Notes under the pieces: model-generated | The model's database searches: none | What the model was told of the DNA's origin: nothing | The model's input: the letters and a program-made list of their open reading frames with translations, nothing else | Assembly: GCF_002086115.1 (NCBI RefSeq) | Contig: NZ_MVHJ01000006.1 | Coordinates: 223,328-287,327 of the forward strand | DNA: 64,000 nucleotides | Direction: 5' to 3' | DNA from: Mycolicibacterium bacteremicum | GTDB lineage: Bacteria > Actinomycetota > Actinomycetes > Mycobacteriales > Mycobacteriaceae | Made by a program: the position numbers and the translations under genes | Part shown: piece after piece, positions 1-12,594 of the stretch | Numbering within the stretch: position 1 is the stretch's first letter | Layout: every line of letters begins with the position of its first letter

Positions 1-1073
1 GCCTCGGCGGTGCGCGCGGCCGATCGTTCCTGCCGGGTGCGATCGGCGTTGTGCCCCAGCTCGGTCAGCCGGGCCCGGTCCTCGAGCAGCGACTCGATAC
101 CGGCGGCCAGCCCGGCGGCCACCGCGTCCTGCCCGTCACCGCGCGGGGTGACGTTGAGAACGCCCTGAGCGCTGCCCAATTCGGCCAGCGACCCGTACCC
201 GGTGCACACCACCGGGGTGCTGTAGGCCATCGCGTGGGCCACCACCCCGGAGGCCGGGTAGGTCTCGGCGTAGAAGTGCCGCTTGCCGTAGGGGACGACG
301 ATGGCGCGCACCGACGCGAAGAAGGCGTCCTCCTCGGCGCCGTCGACGCCGCCGAGGATCTCGATGCCCTCGGCCTTCGGCAGTGCCTCGGTGCCGCGGC
401 CGGCGACCCGGATGGTGATATCGGCGGGCAGCAGTTCGCGGATCCGGGCGATCTGCTCGAAACCCTTGCCGCGGTAGACGAATCCGAAGAACCCGACCGC
501 CTTCGGGCGGTCCTGTGCGGGCGTGATGGCCGGGCGTTCGCGCACCAGGTGCGGCACACAGTAGGTGGTGGTGTCGGGGTAGGTGCGGGCGATCGACTGC
601 CGACCGGTCTCGGTGAGCGCTATCAGGGTGCGCCCCGCGTGTACCCGGCCCTCGACGGCCCGTGACACCGGCCGCAGCGGGTAGTGGATGCCGTGGGTGA
701 GCAACCGCGAGGACGCGATCCGCTTGGTGCGGGCCAAGAACCACAGTCCCTGCGGCGGGTCGTGGATGGTCGCGGTGACCGGCACATCGGTGATCCCGGC
801 GGTGGCCCAGAACGTCGGCAGCACCCCGGTGGACAGTTCGGCGTGCACCAGGGTCCGCCCGGGCGGTCCGTCGTCGATCAACCTGCGCACCTGCGCGCGG
901 TGGCGGCGCAGGTCGGCAAGGGTGTCCGCGCCCGGGCCGGCGGTCCGGTGCTCGACGATCTCGCCGAGGTGGGGACGCAGCGCGGTCACCAGATCCTGGG
1001 CGTAGTCGCCGACGGCGGTCTGCCCCTCGTCGGGCGCGACGAAGACGAGCCGGTGATCGGCCAGCGGGCCCAT
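1..1073 (-). CDS. Glycosyltransferase, GT-B fold group 1 (partial, 3' end beyond window)
   Basis: The frame is open from an ATG at 1073 to the window edge, giving 357 codons without the C-terminal end. The protein starts MGPLADHRLVFVAPDEGQTA and carries a GT4-like C-terminal half: a KAVGFFGFVYRGKGFEQ strand/turn that begins the second Rossmann domain and a VVPYGKRHFYAETYPASGVVAHAMAYSTPVV donor-site region read in two pieces. This supports a retaining glycosyltransferase using a nucleotide sugar in the cytoplasm; donor and acceptor cannot be told. Its start overlaps the stop of the upstream acyltransferase by one base (TGATG), so the two are translationally coupled. I infer a role in a surface glycan because both neighbours modify glycans. 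Confidence 0.8.
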   Translation of the reverse strand, partial: MGPLADHRLVFVAPDEGQTAVGDYAQDLVTALRPHLGEIVEHRTAGPGADTLADLRRHRAQVRRLIDDGPPGRTLVHAELSTGVLPTFWATAGITDVPVTATIHDPPQGLWFLARTKRIASSRLLTHGIHYPLRPVSRAVEGRVHAGRTLIALTETGRQSIARTYPDTTTYCVPHLVRERPAITPAQDRPKAVGFFGFVYRGKGFEQIARIRELLPADITIRVAGRGTEALPKAEGIEILGGVDGAEEDAFFASVRAIVVPYGKRHFYAETYPASGVVAHAMAYSTPVVCTGYGSLAELGSAQGVLNVTPRGDGQDAVAAGLAAGIESLLEDRARLTELGHNADRTRQERSAARTAE

Positions 1074-1750
1074 CAGTAGAACAGTGGGCGGTGATTGTTG
1101 GTGTAGCCCAGCGATTCCGCCGGACGCTTACCGATCACCTTGGCCGGTACCCCACCGACGATGTCGAGGTCGGCGACGTCCTTGTTGACCACGGCGTGCG
1201 CGGCCACCACCGCACCACGGCCGATGAGCGAGGGCAGCACCATCGCCCGGCTGGCGATCCACACGTAGTCCTGCACGACGGTCGGGATCGGGACCGGCAG
1301 GAAGTCGGGGTGGTTGATGTCGTGCCCGCCGCCGATGAAGTGCACATCGCTGGCGATGGTGACGTTGTTGCCGATGTAGAGCCCGGCCCGCGAATCCAGC
1401 AGGCAGCGGAATCCGATCGCCACGCCGTCACCGACGGTGAGGAACTCGATGTCCAGCACGGTCGTGCCGCGCAGGATCGAGGTGCGCTGGCCGATCCGGG
1501 CGCCCATCAGGCGCAGATAACCCTGCCGGATGGTGTGCGACGGGATGTAGGTGACAAAGCTGTTGAAGAACAACTCGCCGAGCCGGTTGCGGATCTTCCG
1601 GCCGCGGGTCATGCCCTGCATCTTGTAGTCGACGACGCGGTTGTTCTCGTCGAGGATCCACTCCGGCGGCGGCGGCATGTGCAGTGCGGGCGCGGCGGCC
1701 TGCTTGCGGGCGACGTCCTCCGGATCAGCCGACGCGGGTACTCCGGTCAT
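1073..1750 (-). CDS. Left-handed beta-helix (hexapeptide) acyltransferase
   Basis: The 225-residue product has the isoleucine-patch hexapeptide repeats of the maltose/galactoside acetyltransferase (LbH-MAT) superfamily, for example IGQRTSILRGTTVLDIEFL, VGDGVAIGFRC and IGNNVTIASDVHFIGGGHDI, with the catalytic-type histidine in the GGGHDI loop, followed by the DYVWIASRAMVLPSLIGRG and VPAKVIGK turns typical of the family. It should transfer an acyl group, usually acetyl from acetyl-CoA, to a sugar hydroxyl as a trimer. I place the start at 1750 because AGGAG lies nine bases upstream; ATGs at 1756 and 1792 are possible. It sits between two glycosyltransferases, so acylation of the same glycan is the likely job. 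Confidence 0.82.
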   Translation of the reverse strand: MTGVPASADPEDVARKQAAAPALHMPPPPEWILDENNRVVDYKMQGMTRGRKIRNRLGELFFNSFVTYIPSHTIRQGYLRLMGARIGQRTSILRGTTVLDIEFLTVGDGVAIGFRCLLDSRAGLYIGNNVTIASDVHFIGGGHDINHPDFLPVPIPTVVQDYVWIASRAMVLPSLIGRGAVVAAHAVVNKDVADLDIVGGVPAKVIGKRPAESLGYTNNHRPLFY

Positions 1751-1819
1751 GATCATGTGCTCCTTTTGCGATTGCGCGTCCACCATAGCCATCCGGGCGG
1801 TGGTGTCGCCTGGTTCAGG

Positions 1820-3001
1820 TCAGGATGGTGTGGGCGGCGGGGCCACCGGACCGACGAGTTGTTCGACGGCCGCGTAGAGCGATTCGGCGTAGCGCGCCTC
1901 GGTGAAGCGCTGGGCGTGCGCGCGCAATGCGTCGGGGTCGAACGCACCAGCCTCGAACCGGTCCAGCGCCGCGGCGATGGCGGCGGGCTCGGGGCGGTCG
2001 AAGAAGACCCCGGTGCTGCCCTCCACGACGGTGTCCAGGAAGCCGCCCCAGCGCAGCACGATGCTGGGCTTGCCCGACACCGCGGCCTCGATGGGCGTCA
2101 GTCCGAAGTCCTCGTAACTGGCCGCGATCAACGCCCGGCAGGACTGGTACAGCCAGGCCATCTGACCGTCGGTCAGCGCCGAGAGCAGCATCACGTTGGG
2201 GGTGCGCATCTTCTCCAGCCGCGCGGCCTCGGGTCCGTGACCGACGACGACGAGCCTGCGGTCGCCACCGGCGAACGCGCCGACCACCGCGTCGACGTTC
2301 TTGTAGGCCATGAACCGGGACACGCACAGATAGAAGGGGTCACCGCCGTCGGTGAGCCAATGCGCGATCTCGGGAACGGGTTCGGTGGCGGCATGCGGTT
2401 TCAGCGCGATCGGCGAGGGCAGCACCCCGGCGCTGATGCCGTACGCGGCGTGGATGCGGTCCTTGATGGCCGTCGATACCGCCAGGTAGCGGTGCACGCT
2501 GTCGGCCGCCCGCTTGTCCCAGGCCTTCAGCGCGGGCGAGCCGACCTTGAGCACGGCGCGCTTGAGCTTGTCCCCGTCGGGCTTGAGGTAGTGGTCCAGC
2601 GCGTAGAGCCAGTGCGCCGGGGTGTGGCAGTGCACCAGTTTGGCTCCGTCGGTACGGAATCCGTGCGCCCACCCGCTGCTGCTGGTCACCACCACGTCGG
2701 CGTCGACGTACATGGCGCCGGCGGCGAAGGGCAGCACCGGCAGGGCGGCGCGATGATGCTTGCGGAACAGCGGGATCCGGTTCAGCGGGGACACCCGCAC
2801 ATCGCGGTCGGCGAACTCGGGATAGGTGCCGTCCGGATCGTAGAGCAGGGTGTAGATCGGCGCCTCCGGAAAGGCCTTGCTCATCGAGAGCACGACCTTC
2901 TCGGCGCCGCCGCGCTGGGTCAGATAGTCGTGGGCGATGGCCACCCGCGGGCCGTCGACACCGTCGAACCGGTGCGGGGGCACGATGCGATCCTCACCCA
3001 C
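1820..3001 (-). CDS. Glycosyltransferase family 4-like protein
   Basis: This 393-residue protein begins with a GTG preceded by GGGAGG. The N-terminal domain shows VAIAHDYLTQRGGAEKVVLS (residues about 20-40), the glycine-rich acceptor-side loop of GT4 enzymes, and the C-terminal domain shows FYLCVSRFMAYKNVDAVV and then EDFGLTPIEAAVSGKPSIV, the EX7E-like donor-binding motif. Both mark a retaining GT-B enzyme similar to those in bacterial exopolysaccharide and lipopolysaccharide loci. No membrane segment is obvious. It is the first gene of a three-gene run with the acyltransferase and the partial glycosyltransferase; the 70-base gap to the acyltransferase allows cotranscription. The sugar and acceptor remain unknown. 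Confidence 0.85.
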   Translation of the reverse strand: MGEDRIVPPHRFDGVDGPRVAIAHDYLTQRGGAEKVVLSMSKAFPEAPIYTLLYDPDGTYPEFADRDVRVSPLNRIPLFRKHHRAALPVLPFAAGAMYVDADVVVTSSSGWAHGFRTDGAKLVHCHTPAHWLYALDHYLKPDGDKLKRAVLKVGSPALKAWDKRAADSVHRYLAVSTAIKDRIHAAYGISAGVLPSPIALKPHAATEPVPEIAHWLTDGGDPFYLCVSRFMAYKNVDAVVGAFAGGDRRLVVVGHGPEAARLEKMRTPNVMLLSALTDGQMAWLYQSCRALIAASYEDFGLTPIEAAVSGKPSIVLRWGGFLDTVVEGSTGVFFDRPEPAAIAAALDRFEAGAFDPDALRAHAQRFTEARYAESLYAAVEQLVGPVAPPPTPS

Positions 3002-3188
3002 CGAGGTGTCCTCCCGGCAGCGGCCCCATACCGGGGCAGCCCTTCGACGTCGCCTGCAGGCTCAAACTCTTCGACCCTCTCCCTCGACGCCGGGTACTCG
3101 GTGTGACGTTAGCCGACCCGGTCCGGCCCCGCCGACCCGACACCCGCCAGTCCCGCGGACCCGGGCAGGTGACCGCGTGGCGGGGCGT

Positions 3189-4340
3189 TCAGGTGGCGGG
3201 CGCGGCGGCCTCGGCGGCGGGCACGGTCTGGTTCGCCAGATTCTCGGCCACCTCCTCGGCCCAGATGCCGTAGGCGTGGGTGGTGTCGACCTCCAGCTCG
3301 AAACGGTCGGTCATCGCGGCGGTGACGTCGGCGGCGTCCACATAGAACTGCTCATACCAGCGGCGGTGCTGATACACCGCGCCGTCCTCCTCGGTGAGCA
3401 ACGGGTTCTCGATGCGCGTCTTGTGCCGCCAGATCTCGACGTCCTCCAGGAAACCCTCGCCGAAGGACCGGCTCATCGCGCCCGCCAGCTTGGCCGCCTT
3501 CTCCGCGGGCAGGCCCGGCATCTGCTGCACGGCCACCCCCCACTGCAGCACGAAAGAGTTGTGCGTCACCGGGTAGTGGCAGTTGATCAGCGCGACCTCG
3601 ACGGTGAAACCGGGCGCCAGGTCGTTGTGCAGCCAGTTGATCATGTACGCGGGACCGAAGTAGGTGGCCTCGGAGCGCAGATGCGTACCGTCCCACAGCT
3701 TGTCGGGATCGGCGGTGTAGTCCGGCCGGGGCTTGGACTCCATGAACTGGCTGGCCGTGTGCCCCTCGATGACGTTCTTGAAGAACGTCGGGTAGGCGTG
3801 GTGGATGTAGAAGAAGTGCGCCATGTCGACGTTGTTGTCCACGATCTCACGACAGTGCGACCCCTCGATGAGCACCGAGTTCCACTGCCAGGGCGACCAG
3901 CGCCCCTCGGCGTAACCCTCGATGGTCGGCGGGATGAGTTCGGCAGGCGGGGTGGAGCGTTCGGGGTCGTGCCAGACCAGCAGTTGTCCGTTGACCTCGT
4001 GGGTCGGCCAGGTGCGGGTGCGGGCCAGCCGCGGCGTGCGTTTGGCGTAGGGCACCAGCGTGCACCTGCCGTCGGCACCCCAGCGCCAGTCGTGGAAGGG
4101 GCAGGCCAGGCTGTCGTCCTTGATCGAGCCGCGGGACAGGTCCCCACCCATGTGCCGGCAGTAGGCGTCCAGGACGTGGATCGACCCGGCGGCGTCGCTG
4201 AACACCACCAGCTTGGTGCCGAAGGCCTCGATACCGTGTGGTTGCCCGTCCCGGAAGGTCTCGGCCAGCCCCAGGCAGTGCCAGCCCCGGGCGAAACGGG
4301 TCATCGCCACACCGGCGTCGATCTCGCGGATGTCGGTCAT
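3189..4340 (-). CDS. kshA: 3-ketosteroid 9-alpha-hydroxylase, oxygenase component KshA
   Basis: The 383-residue protein closely follows mycobacterial KshA. A Rieske [2Fe-2S] site is formed by C61-R-H63 and C80-P-F-H83, and the mononuclear iron region is at DNNVDMAHFFYIHH (H175 and H180). KshA with the reductase KshB hydroxylates C9 of 4-androstene-3,17-dione or its 1,4-diene; combined with C1,2-desaturation this opens steroid ring B. No reductase gene is nearby. Its start overlaps the stop of the KstD-family gene by four bases (ATGA), so both halves of the ring-opening reaction are coupled. The C-terminal tail is alanine-rich and not conserved. A paralogue acting on steroid CoA thioesters is possible. 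Confidence 0.9.
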   Translation of the reverse strand: MTDIREIDAGVAMTRFARGWHCLGLAETFRDGQPHGIEAFGTKLVVFSDAAGSIHVLDAYCRHMGGDLSRGSIKDDSLACPFHDWRWGADGRCTLVPYAKRTPRLARTRTWPTHEVNGQLLVWHDPERSTPPAELIPPTIEGYAEGRWSPWQWNSVLIEGSHCREIVDNNVDMAHFFYIHHAYPTFFKNVIEGHTASQFMESKPRPDYTADPDKLWDGTHLRSEATYFGPAYMINWLHNDLAPGFTVEVALINCHYPVTHNSFVLQWGVAVQQMPGLPAEKAAKLAGAMSRSFGEGFLEDVEIWRHKTRIENPLLTEEDGAVYQHRRWYEQFYVDAADVTAAMTDRFELEVDTTHAYGIWAEEVAENLANQTVPAAEAAAPAT

Positions 4341-5899
4341 GAGGTCCTGCCTAGCATGTCGCGGACGGCGAGGTGGCTGAACAGCATGCTCGTTCCGATC
4401 GGATTTCCGCCGCCGGGATAGGCGGTGCCGCTCGGCGCGGCCATGGTGTTGCCCGCCGCGTACAGCCCCGCGATGACCTCGCCCGCGGTGTCGAGCACCC
4501 GGGCGGCGGTGTCGGTGCGCAATCCACCCTTGGTGCCCAGGTCCGAGACACCGAACGCGGCGGCGTGGAAGGGGCCCCGCTCGATGGGCACCAGCGGCGA
4601 CGCCCCACCGGAGAACGCCCGGTCATACGGTTCGTCGCCGCGGCCGAAATCGTCGTCGTGCCCGGCGGCGACGAAGGCGTTGTACCGCCGGACCGTCTCG
4701 GCGAGATTGTCCGGCGAGACGCCGATGGCGATGGCGAGATCGGCCAAGGTGTCCGCGGTGCGCCACAATCCGGCTCGCACGTACTGTTCGGTGGCCACCA
4801 TCGAGACGTTGGTGGCCTGAACCGGCGGCACCACGCCGGCGCGGTCGTCGTAGACCATCCAGAACGGCAGCGTCACGGTCCCGGCCGCGATCGCCGCCAG
4901 CACGCCGCGGCCCAGCCGGTCATAGGCCGCGGACTCGTTGACGAAGCGTCGGCCGGCGTCGTCGACGAAGATGCCGCCGGTGAACCACAGGGCGAACGCC
5001 GAGCTGCCGTCGGGGTGGGTCAGCCCCGGCGACCACCACGCCTGATCCATCAGATCGGTATCGGCGCCGACGGCGATGCCGGCCAGGTGCGCCAGTCCGC
5101 GGTTACTCGCCGGCCCCATGCTGTCGCGCACCGTACCGGGCACCCCGTAGCGCTTCCGCATCTCGGTGTTGTGCTCGAATCCGCCGGCGGCCAGCAGCAC
5201 GCCGCGGGTCGCCCGGACCGCCGCGCGTCGGCCGCCGTGTTCGGTGACGGCGCCGACGACCCGGCCGTCCTGCACGATCAACTCGACCAGCGCGGTGTCC
5301 AGCCGTGCCGCGGCATGTGGGTACCGGGCGGTCGCGGCGAGCAGCCGGGCGATCAGCGCCCGCCCGCCGACGAAGTAGTCGTCCGGCTGCGGCGCGCCCA
5401 GACGGTCGGCGTCCAGCGGTCCGCGCACCGCGGTCCGCAACTGCGGTGCGGCCTCGACGCGTAGCGGTCTGGCACAGATGTGGCGCATCCCGTCGGCCCG
5501 GGCCTTGGGTGCCGCACCGAAGTAGTCCGGCCACGGCAGCAGCGAGAACTTCAGCAGCTCATCGGATTCGAGGTACTCGATCAGTGGCGCCCCGCCCCGG
5601 ACGTAGGTCTGCTGCAGGGCGGCCGCGGTGCGGTCCCCGACCACCGCGCGGTAGTACTCGTAGGCGTCGTCGAGGGTGTCGTCCACCCCCGCGCGCTGCA
5701 GCACCGGGTTGCACGGGAACCACATGCCGCCGCCACCGGAGTACGCGGTGGTGCCGCCGAATTTGTCCGATGCCTCCACCAGGAGTACCGAAAGGCCTTC
5801 GCGTGCCGCGGTATAGGCGCCGGTCACCCCGCCCGCTCCCGACCCGGCCACCAGCACGTCGACGGTCTCGTCCCACACTCCGGCATCCGCATCGCTCAC
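4337..5899 (-). CDS. FAD-dependent 3-ketosteroid delta-1-dehydrogenase family protein (KstD-like)
   Basis: The 520-residue product has the N-terminal FAD dinucleotide fold VDVLVAGSGAGGVTGAYTA (residues 13-31) and the succinate dehydrogenase/fumarate reductase-type FAD domain. It retains GTAYPGGGNPIGTSM near the C-terminus with Y494, and Y126 in WPDYFG, which I match to the catalytic-site tyrosines of KstD enzymes. These enzymes remove the C1 and C2 hydrogens of 3-ketosteroids. The four-base overlap with kshA supports this role over that of a generic flavoprotein. Related families (3-ketosteroid delta-4-(5-alpha)-dehydrogenase, fumarate reductase-like) cannot be excluded. I found no clear KstR operator in the 265 bases upstream. 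Confidence 0.78.
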   Translation of the reverse strand: MSDADAGVWDETVDVLVAGSGAGGVTGAYTAAREGLSVLLVEASDKFGGTTAYSGGGGMWFPCNPVLQRAGVDDTLDDAYEYYRAVVGDRTAAALQQTYVRGGAPLIEYLESDELLKFSLLPWPDYFGAAPKARADGMRHICARPLRVEAAPQLRTAVRGPLDADRLGAPQPDDYFVGGRALIARLLAATARYPHAAARLDTALVELIVQDGRVVGAVTEHGGRRAAVRATRGVLLAAGGFEHNTEMRKRYGVPGTVRDSMGPASNRGLAHLAGIAVGADTDLMDQAWWSPGLTHPDGSSAFALWFTGGIFVDDAGRRFVNESAAYDRLGRGVLAAIAAGTVTLPFWMVYDDRAGVVPPVQATNVSMVATEQYVRAGLWRTADTLADLAIAIGVSPDNLAETVRRYNAFVAAGHDDDFGRGDEPYDRAFSGGASPLVPIERGPFHAAAFGVSDLGTKGGLRTDTAARVLDTAGEVIAGLYAAGNTMAAPSGTAYPGGGNPIGTSMLFSHLAVRDMLGRTS

Positions 5900-6164
5900 C
5901 GTCCCTACCTAGCATGTCCGGCGCCGGGCCGGGCGCGATCGGACGGGGTGGACCGCAACACATCGGGACAGCAAAAGTCTTTGCGATTGCCACAACCTCG
6001 GCGTGCCGACCCGAAATTGACGCCTATGTCGAGCACCCGGACCCGATGGCGGTATCGGGGACATTTAGCCATCCGTCACACAGCTATGTCCGATTCCGGC
6101 CCGCCGGGCGGGCCGCGCGCGGTAACGTCCGACATTCCACGACGACTTTGCGGGGGCAAGCCGA

Positions 6165-6911
6165 ATGGTGCAGACCTACTTCACCGACACTGCCGATGAT
6201 GTCGAGTACCGGGATTTCGCCGACCTGTGGCAGGGCTACGACGAGTCGGTGCTCGAGCTGGCCCGACGGGAGGGTGTGCACGCGGTCGCCGAACTCGGCG
6301 GCGGGGCCAACCCGGTGGTCGGCGACCACGACAAGTGGGGTTTCGCCGATCACCGTGTGGTGGTCGACATCTCACCACTGGAACTGGACAAGGCCGCCGT
6401 CGATGTCGCCACCCGGGTGGTCGATCTGTGCCAACCGGTCACCGAGGACATCGGTCGCTACGATCTGGTGTTCTCCAAGATGCTGTGCGAGCACCTGCCC
6501 GATCCGGTTGTCTTCCACCAGAACTGCCACCGGCTGCTCCGCCCGGGCGGGTTGTCGGTGCACTTCTACCCCACCCTGGGCACCTTCCCGTTCCTGGTGA
6601 ACAAGATGATCCCGGAGCGGACCGCGCGGCGAATCCTGGACAAGGTGCAGCCCGGCCGGCTGGACCAACCGAATCTGGAGAAGTTCCCCGCCTACTATCG
6701 CGGGACCACCGGGCCGACCCGGCGCGCGATCGACAAGTTCGAGGGGTTCGGCTTCAAGGTCGAGCAGTGGAAGTCCAGCTTCGGCCACGCCTACTACACG
6801 GTGATCCCACCGCTGCAGGCGCTCGAGGACGCCAAGAGCAGATTCCTGCGCAGGCACCCGATTCCGGCGCTGGCCAGTTTCTCGGTGGTCGTGTTGCGCA
6901 AGATCGGCTGA
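6165..6911 (+). CDS. Class I SAM-dependent methyltransferase
   Basis: The 248-residue protein has the Rossmann-type SAM site AVAELGGGANPVVGDH near residues 40-55, the acidic strand end VVVDISPLELDKA, and the DLVFSKMLCEHLPDPVVFH post-motif region with RLLRPGGLSVHFYPT, as in class I methyltransferases of the type 11/23 group. The C-terminal half (about residues 150-248) is specific and gives no substrate clue. It lies alone between the divergently read kstD-like gene and the convergent acyl-CoA ligase. Target could be a lipid, glycan or small molecule; I do not assign one. Confidence 0.8.
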   Translation: MVQTYFTDTADDVEYRDFADLWQGYDESVLELARREGVHAVAELGGGANPVVGDHDKWGFADHRVVVDISPLELDKAAVDVATRVVDLCQPVTEDIGRYDLVFSKMLCEHLPDPVVFHQNCHRLLRPGGLSVHFYPTLGTFPFLVNKMIPERTARRILDKVQPGRLDQPNLEKFPAYYRGTTGPTRRAIDKFEGFGFKVEQWKSSFGHAYYTVIPPLQALEDAKSRFLRRHPIPALASFSVVVLRKIG

Positions 6912-6915
6912 GCAC

Positions 6916-10304
<3,389 letters not shown>

Positions 10305-10350
10305 CGTCTTCGGACCGACCCGCGACAAGCCCTCTGCGAGAAGGACTTTC

Positions 10351-10632
10351 ATGAGCCACGACGTCGACATCATCGAGGTCAGCGATCCGCGCGACATGAC
10401 CATCGACGACCCCGCACCGCCGGTGCCGGAGTTCCGGGTGGTCAAGGGCGACCCGTCGGTCGAGGAACTCGCGGCGCTGGTCGCGGTGCTGTCCGCGGCC
10501 GGCGGCACGGGCCCGGGTGAGCCGGGTCCGCAGGAGCTCAACCTGTGGGGCCACCCGGTGGACAAGCTGCGGTACCAGAGCCACTCCTGGCAGCGGATCA
10601 CGCTGCTGGAGCGGACCCACATGCGCAGGTGA
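10351..10632 (+). CDS. accE5: Acyl-CoA carboxylase epsilon subunit AccE5 (short form)
   Basis: The 93-residue protein starts at an ATG with AAGGA nine bases upstream. Its C-terminal half contains [20 protein letters not shown] and the conserved [11 protein letters not shown] tail found in actinobacterial carboxylase epsilon subunits. Epsilon bridges AccA3 and AccD5 and raises propionyl-CoA carboxylase activity. It is much shorter than the 177-residue M. tuberculosis protein because the long acidic/proline-rich N-terminus is almost absent. Its stop overlaps the GTG start of maf by four bases (GTGA). Confidence 0.88.
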   Translation: MSHDVDIIEVSDPRDMTIDDPAPPVPEFRVVKGDPSVEELAALVAVLSAAGGTGPGEPGPQELNLWGHPVDKLRYQSHSWQRITLLERTHMRR

Positions 10633-11279
10633 CGACCCGCCTCGTCCTGGGCTCGGCCTCGTCGGGCCGGCTCGGTGTGTTGCGGTCGGCCGGCGTGGAC
10701 CCGTTGGTCGTGGTGTCCGATGTCGACGAGGACGCGATCATCGCGCAACTGGCCGGGTCCGGTCCGGCCGAGGTGGTCGCCGCCCTGGCCGCCGCCAAGG
10801 CGGACCGGGTGGTCGAACTGATCGACGCGGACGCGGCCGCCGATTGCGTCGTGGTGGGCTGCGATTCGATGCTCGAGGTCGACGGGAGGCTGAGCGGGAA
10901 ACCCGGCACGGTCGACCGCGCGCGTCAGCAGTGGCAGGCCTGTGCGGGCCGCACCGGTGTGCTGCACACCGGGCACACGGCGCTCCGGGTGGCCGACGGC
11001 CGGGTGATCGACCGGGCGCAGCGAACCGGTTCCACCACACTGCATTTCGGCTCCCCCACCGACGCCGAACTGCAGGCGTACCTGGCCAGCGGGGAACCGC
11101 TGTTCGTGGCGGGCGCGTTCACCCTCGACGGCCTCGGCGGCTGGTTCATCGAGCGGATCGAGGGCGATCCGTCCAACGTGATCGGCATCAGCCTGCCCCT
11201 GCTTCGAAACCTCTTGGCCGGGCTCGGCATCTCGGTGGCCGCGCTGTGGCAGGCAAACGGGCTCACCGACGACGCCTGA
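10629..11279 (+). CDS. maf: Maf-family nucleoside triphosphate pyrophosphatase
   Basis: The 216-residue protein begins [14 protein letters not shown] after the start, the Maf signature that binds the triphosphate, and has [19 protein letters not shown] with the metal-binding aspartate and conserved lysine. Maf enzymes hydrolyse non-canonical or pyrimidine NTPs to NMP and pyrophosphate. The GTG start is chosen because GTGA overlaps the accE5 stop and the alternative upstream reading lies entirely inside accE5. The 3' end overlaps the convergent monooxygenase gene by 17 bases, which implies that the ancestral maf-sseA spacing was disturbed. Confidence 0.92.
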   Translation: MTTRLVLGSASSGRLGVLRSAGVDPLVVVSDVDEDAIIAQLAGSGPAEVVAALAAAKADRVVELIDADAAADCVVVGCDSMLEVDGRLSGKPGTVDRARQQWQACAGRTGVLHTGHTALRVADGRVIDRAQRTGSTTLHFGSPTDAELQAYLASGEPLFVAGAFTLDGLGGWFIERIEGDPSNVIGISLPLLRNLLAGLGISVAALWQANGLTDDA

Positions 11280-12507
11280 TTCGCCTGCCCGCCGCCAGGA
11301 TGGCGGTGGCAGCGGTGGTCGCAGGTGCGCCGAATGAGGTGTCGGTGGCCAGGATCAGGCGCACCGTCCGCATCGCCGCCGTCACCACCTGCGCACCGCG
11401 GTCGCGCATATCGGCCTCGAAATCGGCCACTGCGACCCGTAATTCGACGGCACCGGCAGCCACCTGCACCAGCCCACGCACCAGGCTGTCGGCATCGCGG
11501 ATGGCAGCGCCGGCTCCCATCCCCGCCGTCGGCGGGGTGGCGTGTACGGCATCGCCCAGCGCCGTGATCCGGCCCGCAGGCCACGGTGCGAGATCGGCAG
11601 CTCGCTGCGGCGCCGCATTGAACCGGAACGCGCCGATGCTGTCGGGATCGGCGGCGGCGATGACGTCGAGAACCCTGCGGTGCCAACCCAATTGGGTGAA
11701 CCGCAGCCGCAGCGCGTCCCGCAGGTCGGCGCCGCGTAGCGCACGCAACGCGGCGGCCCCCGGTGTGTCCGGCAGCATCGCACCCCAGATGTAGGTGGGC
11801 CCGGTGGTCACCGCTGTGCGCAGCTCGGCTGCATCGAGCACGGCATGCCCAACCGGGTCCAGGTAGCCGACGTACAACGCCGCACCATGCGCGCCGATGG
11901 CCACGCCCGACCGTGTTCCCAGCCGTCGTTGCTCCGCGGGAGGCAGGGTGTCGCGCCGAGTCCGTCCGGAGAATCCGATGATGCCCGCCGAGGTGCACGT
12001 CGGGCGGCCCGCCAGCTCGGCGGCGATGATCGAGTGCGCTCCGTCGGCGCCGACGAGCAGGTCACCACGGTGCTCTGACCCGTCGGTCAGCGTCAGCGTC
12101 GGCGTGCCGTCGCCGGCATGGCCGATCGCGGCCGCACACCGCCCCAGGGCCAGGTCGTCCGCGACGGCATCGCCCAGGATGCCGCGCAGCGTGATCCGGT
12201 CGATGTCGACGCCGCGGTCGGGGCCCAGGTCGGGCCCGTGGCCGAGCAGCTTCCCCCGGTGATCCCACCAGGCGTCGCGATCTCGCAGCCGCAGCGCCGA
12301 TGCCGAGGCCAGCAACCGCTCCATGATCTCGGGCGCGACCAGTTGCCGCAGCGCCGCCTGCGCCGCCGCGTCCAAGGTGATGTGGTAGCCGCCCGTCTGC
12401 CGGATGTCGGTGTCGCGTTCGAACACGGTGACCGACAGACCGTTGCGGCGACAACCCGCGGCAAGCGCGAGACCGCCGATCCCACCGCCCACCACAAGAA
12501 TCCGCAT
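11263..12507 (-). CDS. FAD-dependent aromatic-ring-type monooxygenase
   Basis: The 414-residue protein has the group A flavoprotein monooxygenase signatures: GxGxxG in [16 protein letters not shown] (residues 3-18), the DG motif [12 protein letters not shown], and the GD motif [20 protein letters not shown]. Such enzymes use NAD(P)H and oxygen to hydroxylate phenols, antibiotics or polyketides. The C-terminal tail ends in an arginine cluster. The gene is divergent from a WYL regulator with an 87-base gap, which suggests local control by a small ligand. Substrate cannot be inferred; TetX-like antibiotic oxidation and aromatic hydroxylation are both possible. Confidence 0.8.
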   Translation of the reverse strand: MRILVVGGGIGGLALAAGCRRNGLSVTVFERDTDIRQTGGYHITLDAAAQAALRQLVAPEIMERLLASASALRLRDRDAWWDHRGKLLGHGPDLGPDRGVDIDRITLRGILGDAVADDLALGRCAAAIGHAGDGTPTLTLTDGSEHRGDLLVGADGAHSIIAAELAGRPTCTSAGIIGFSGRTRRDTLPPAEQRRLGTRSGVAIGAHGAALYVGYLDPVGHAVLDAAELRTAVTTGPTYIWGAMLPDTPGAAALRALRGADLRDALRLRFTQLGWHRRVLDVIAAADPDSIGAFRFNAAPQRAADLAPWPAGRITALGDAVHATPPTAGMGAGAAIRDADSLVRGLVQVAAGAVELRVAVADFEADMRDRGAQVVTAAMRTVRLILATDTSFGAPATTAATAILAAGRRIRRRR

Positions 12508-12594
12508 GATGGCACCCTTCCTTGGCAGTACCGAGTGATCGACCCCTGACTCTGCCGCCGGTAGTGGACACCGAGTGGCCGGGACTCTGCGATC

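Noticed and set aside
1091..3106. A 671-residue plus-strand frame across the acyltransferase and glycosyltransferase
   Set aside because: Both minus-strand genes have clear family motifs and ribosome sites; the plus frame has none.
5971..5984. GCAAA-AGTC-TTTGC dyad upstream of the kstD-like gene as a steroid regulator site
   Set aside because: Arms of five bases are too short, and it does not match the KstR (AAC-N2-GTT) or KstR2 patterns well.
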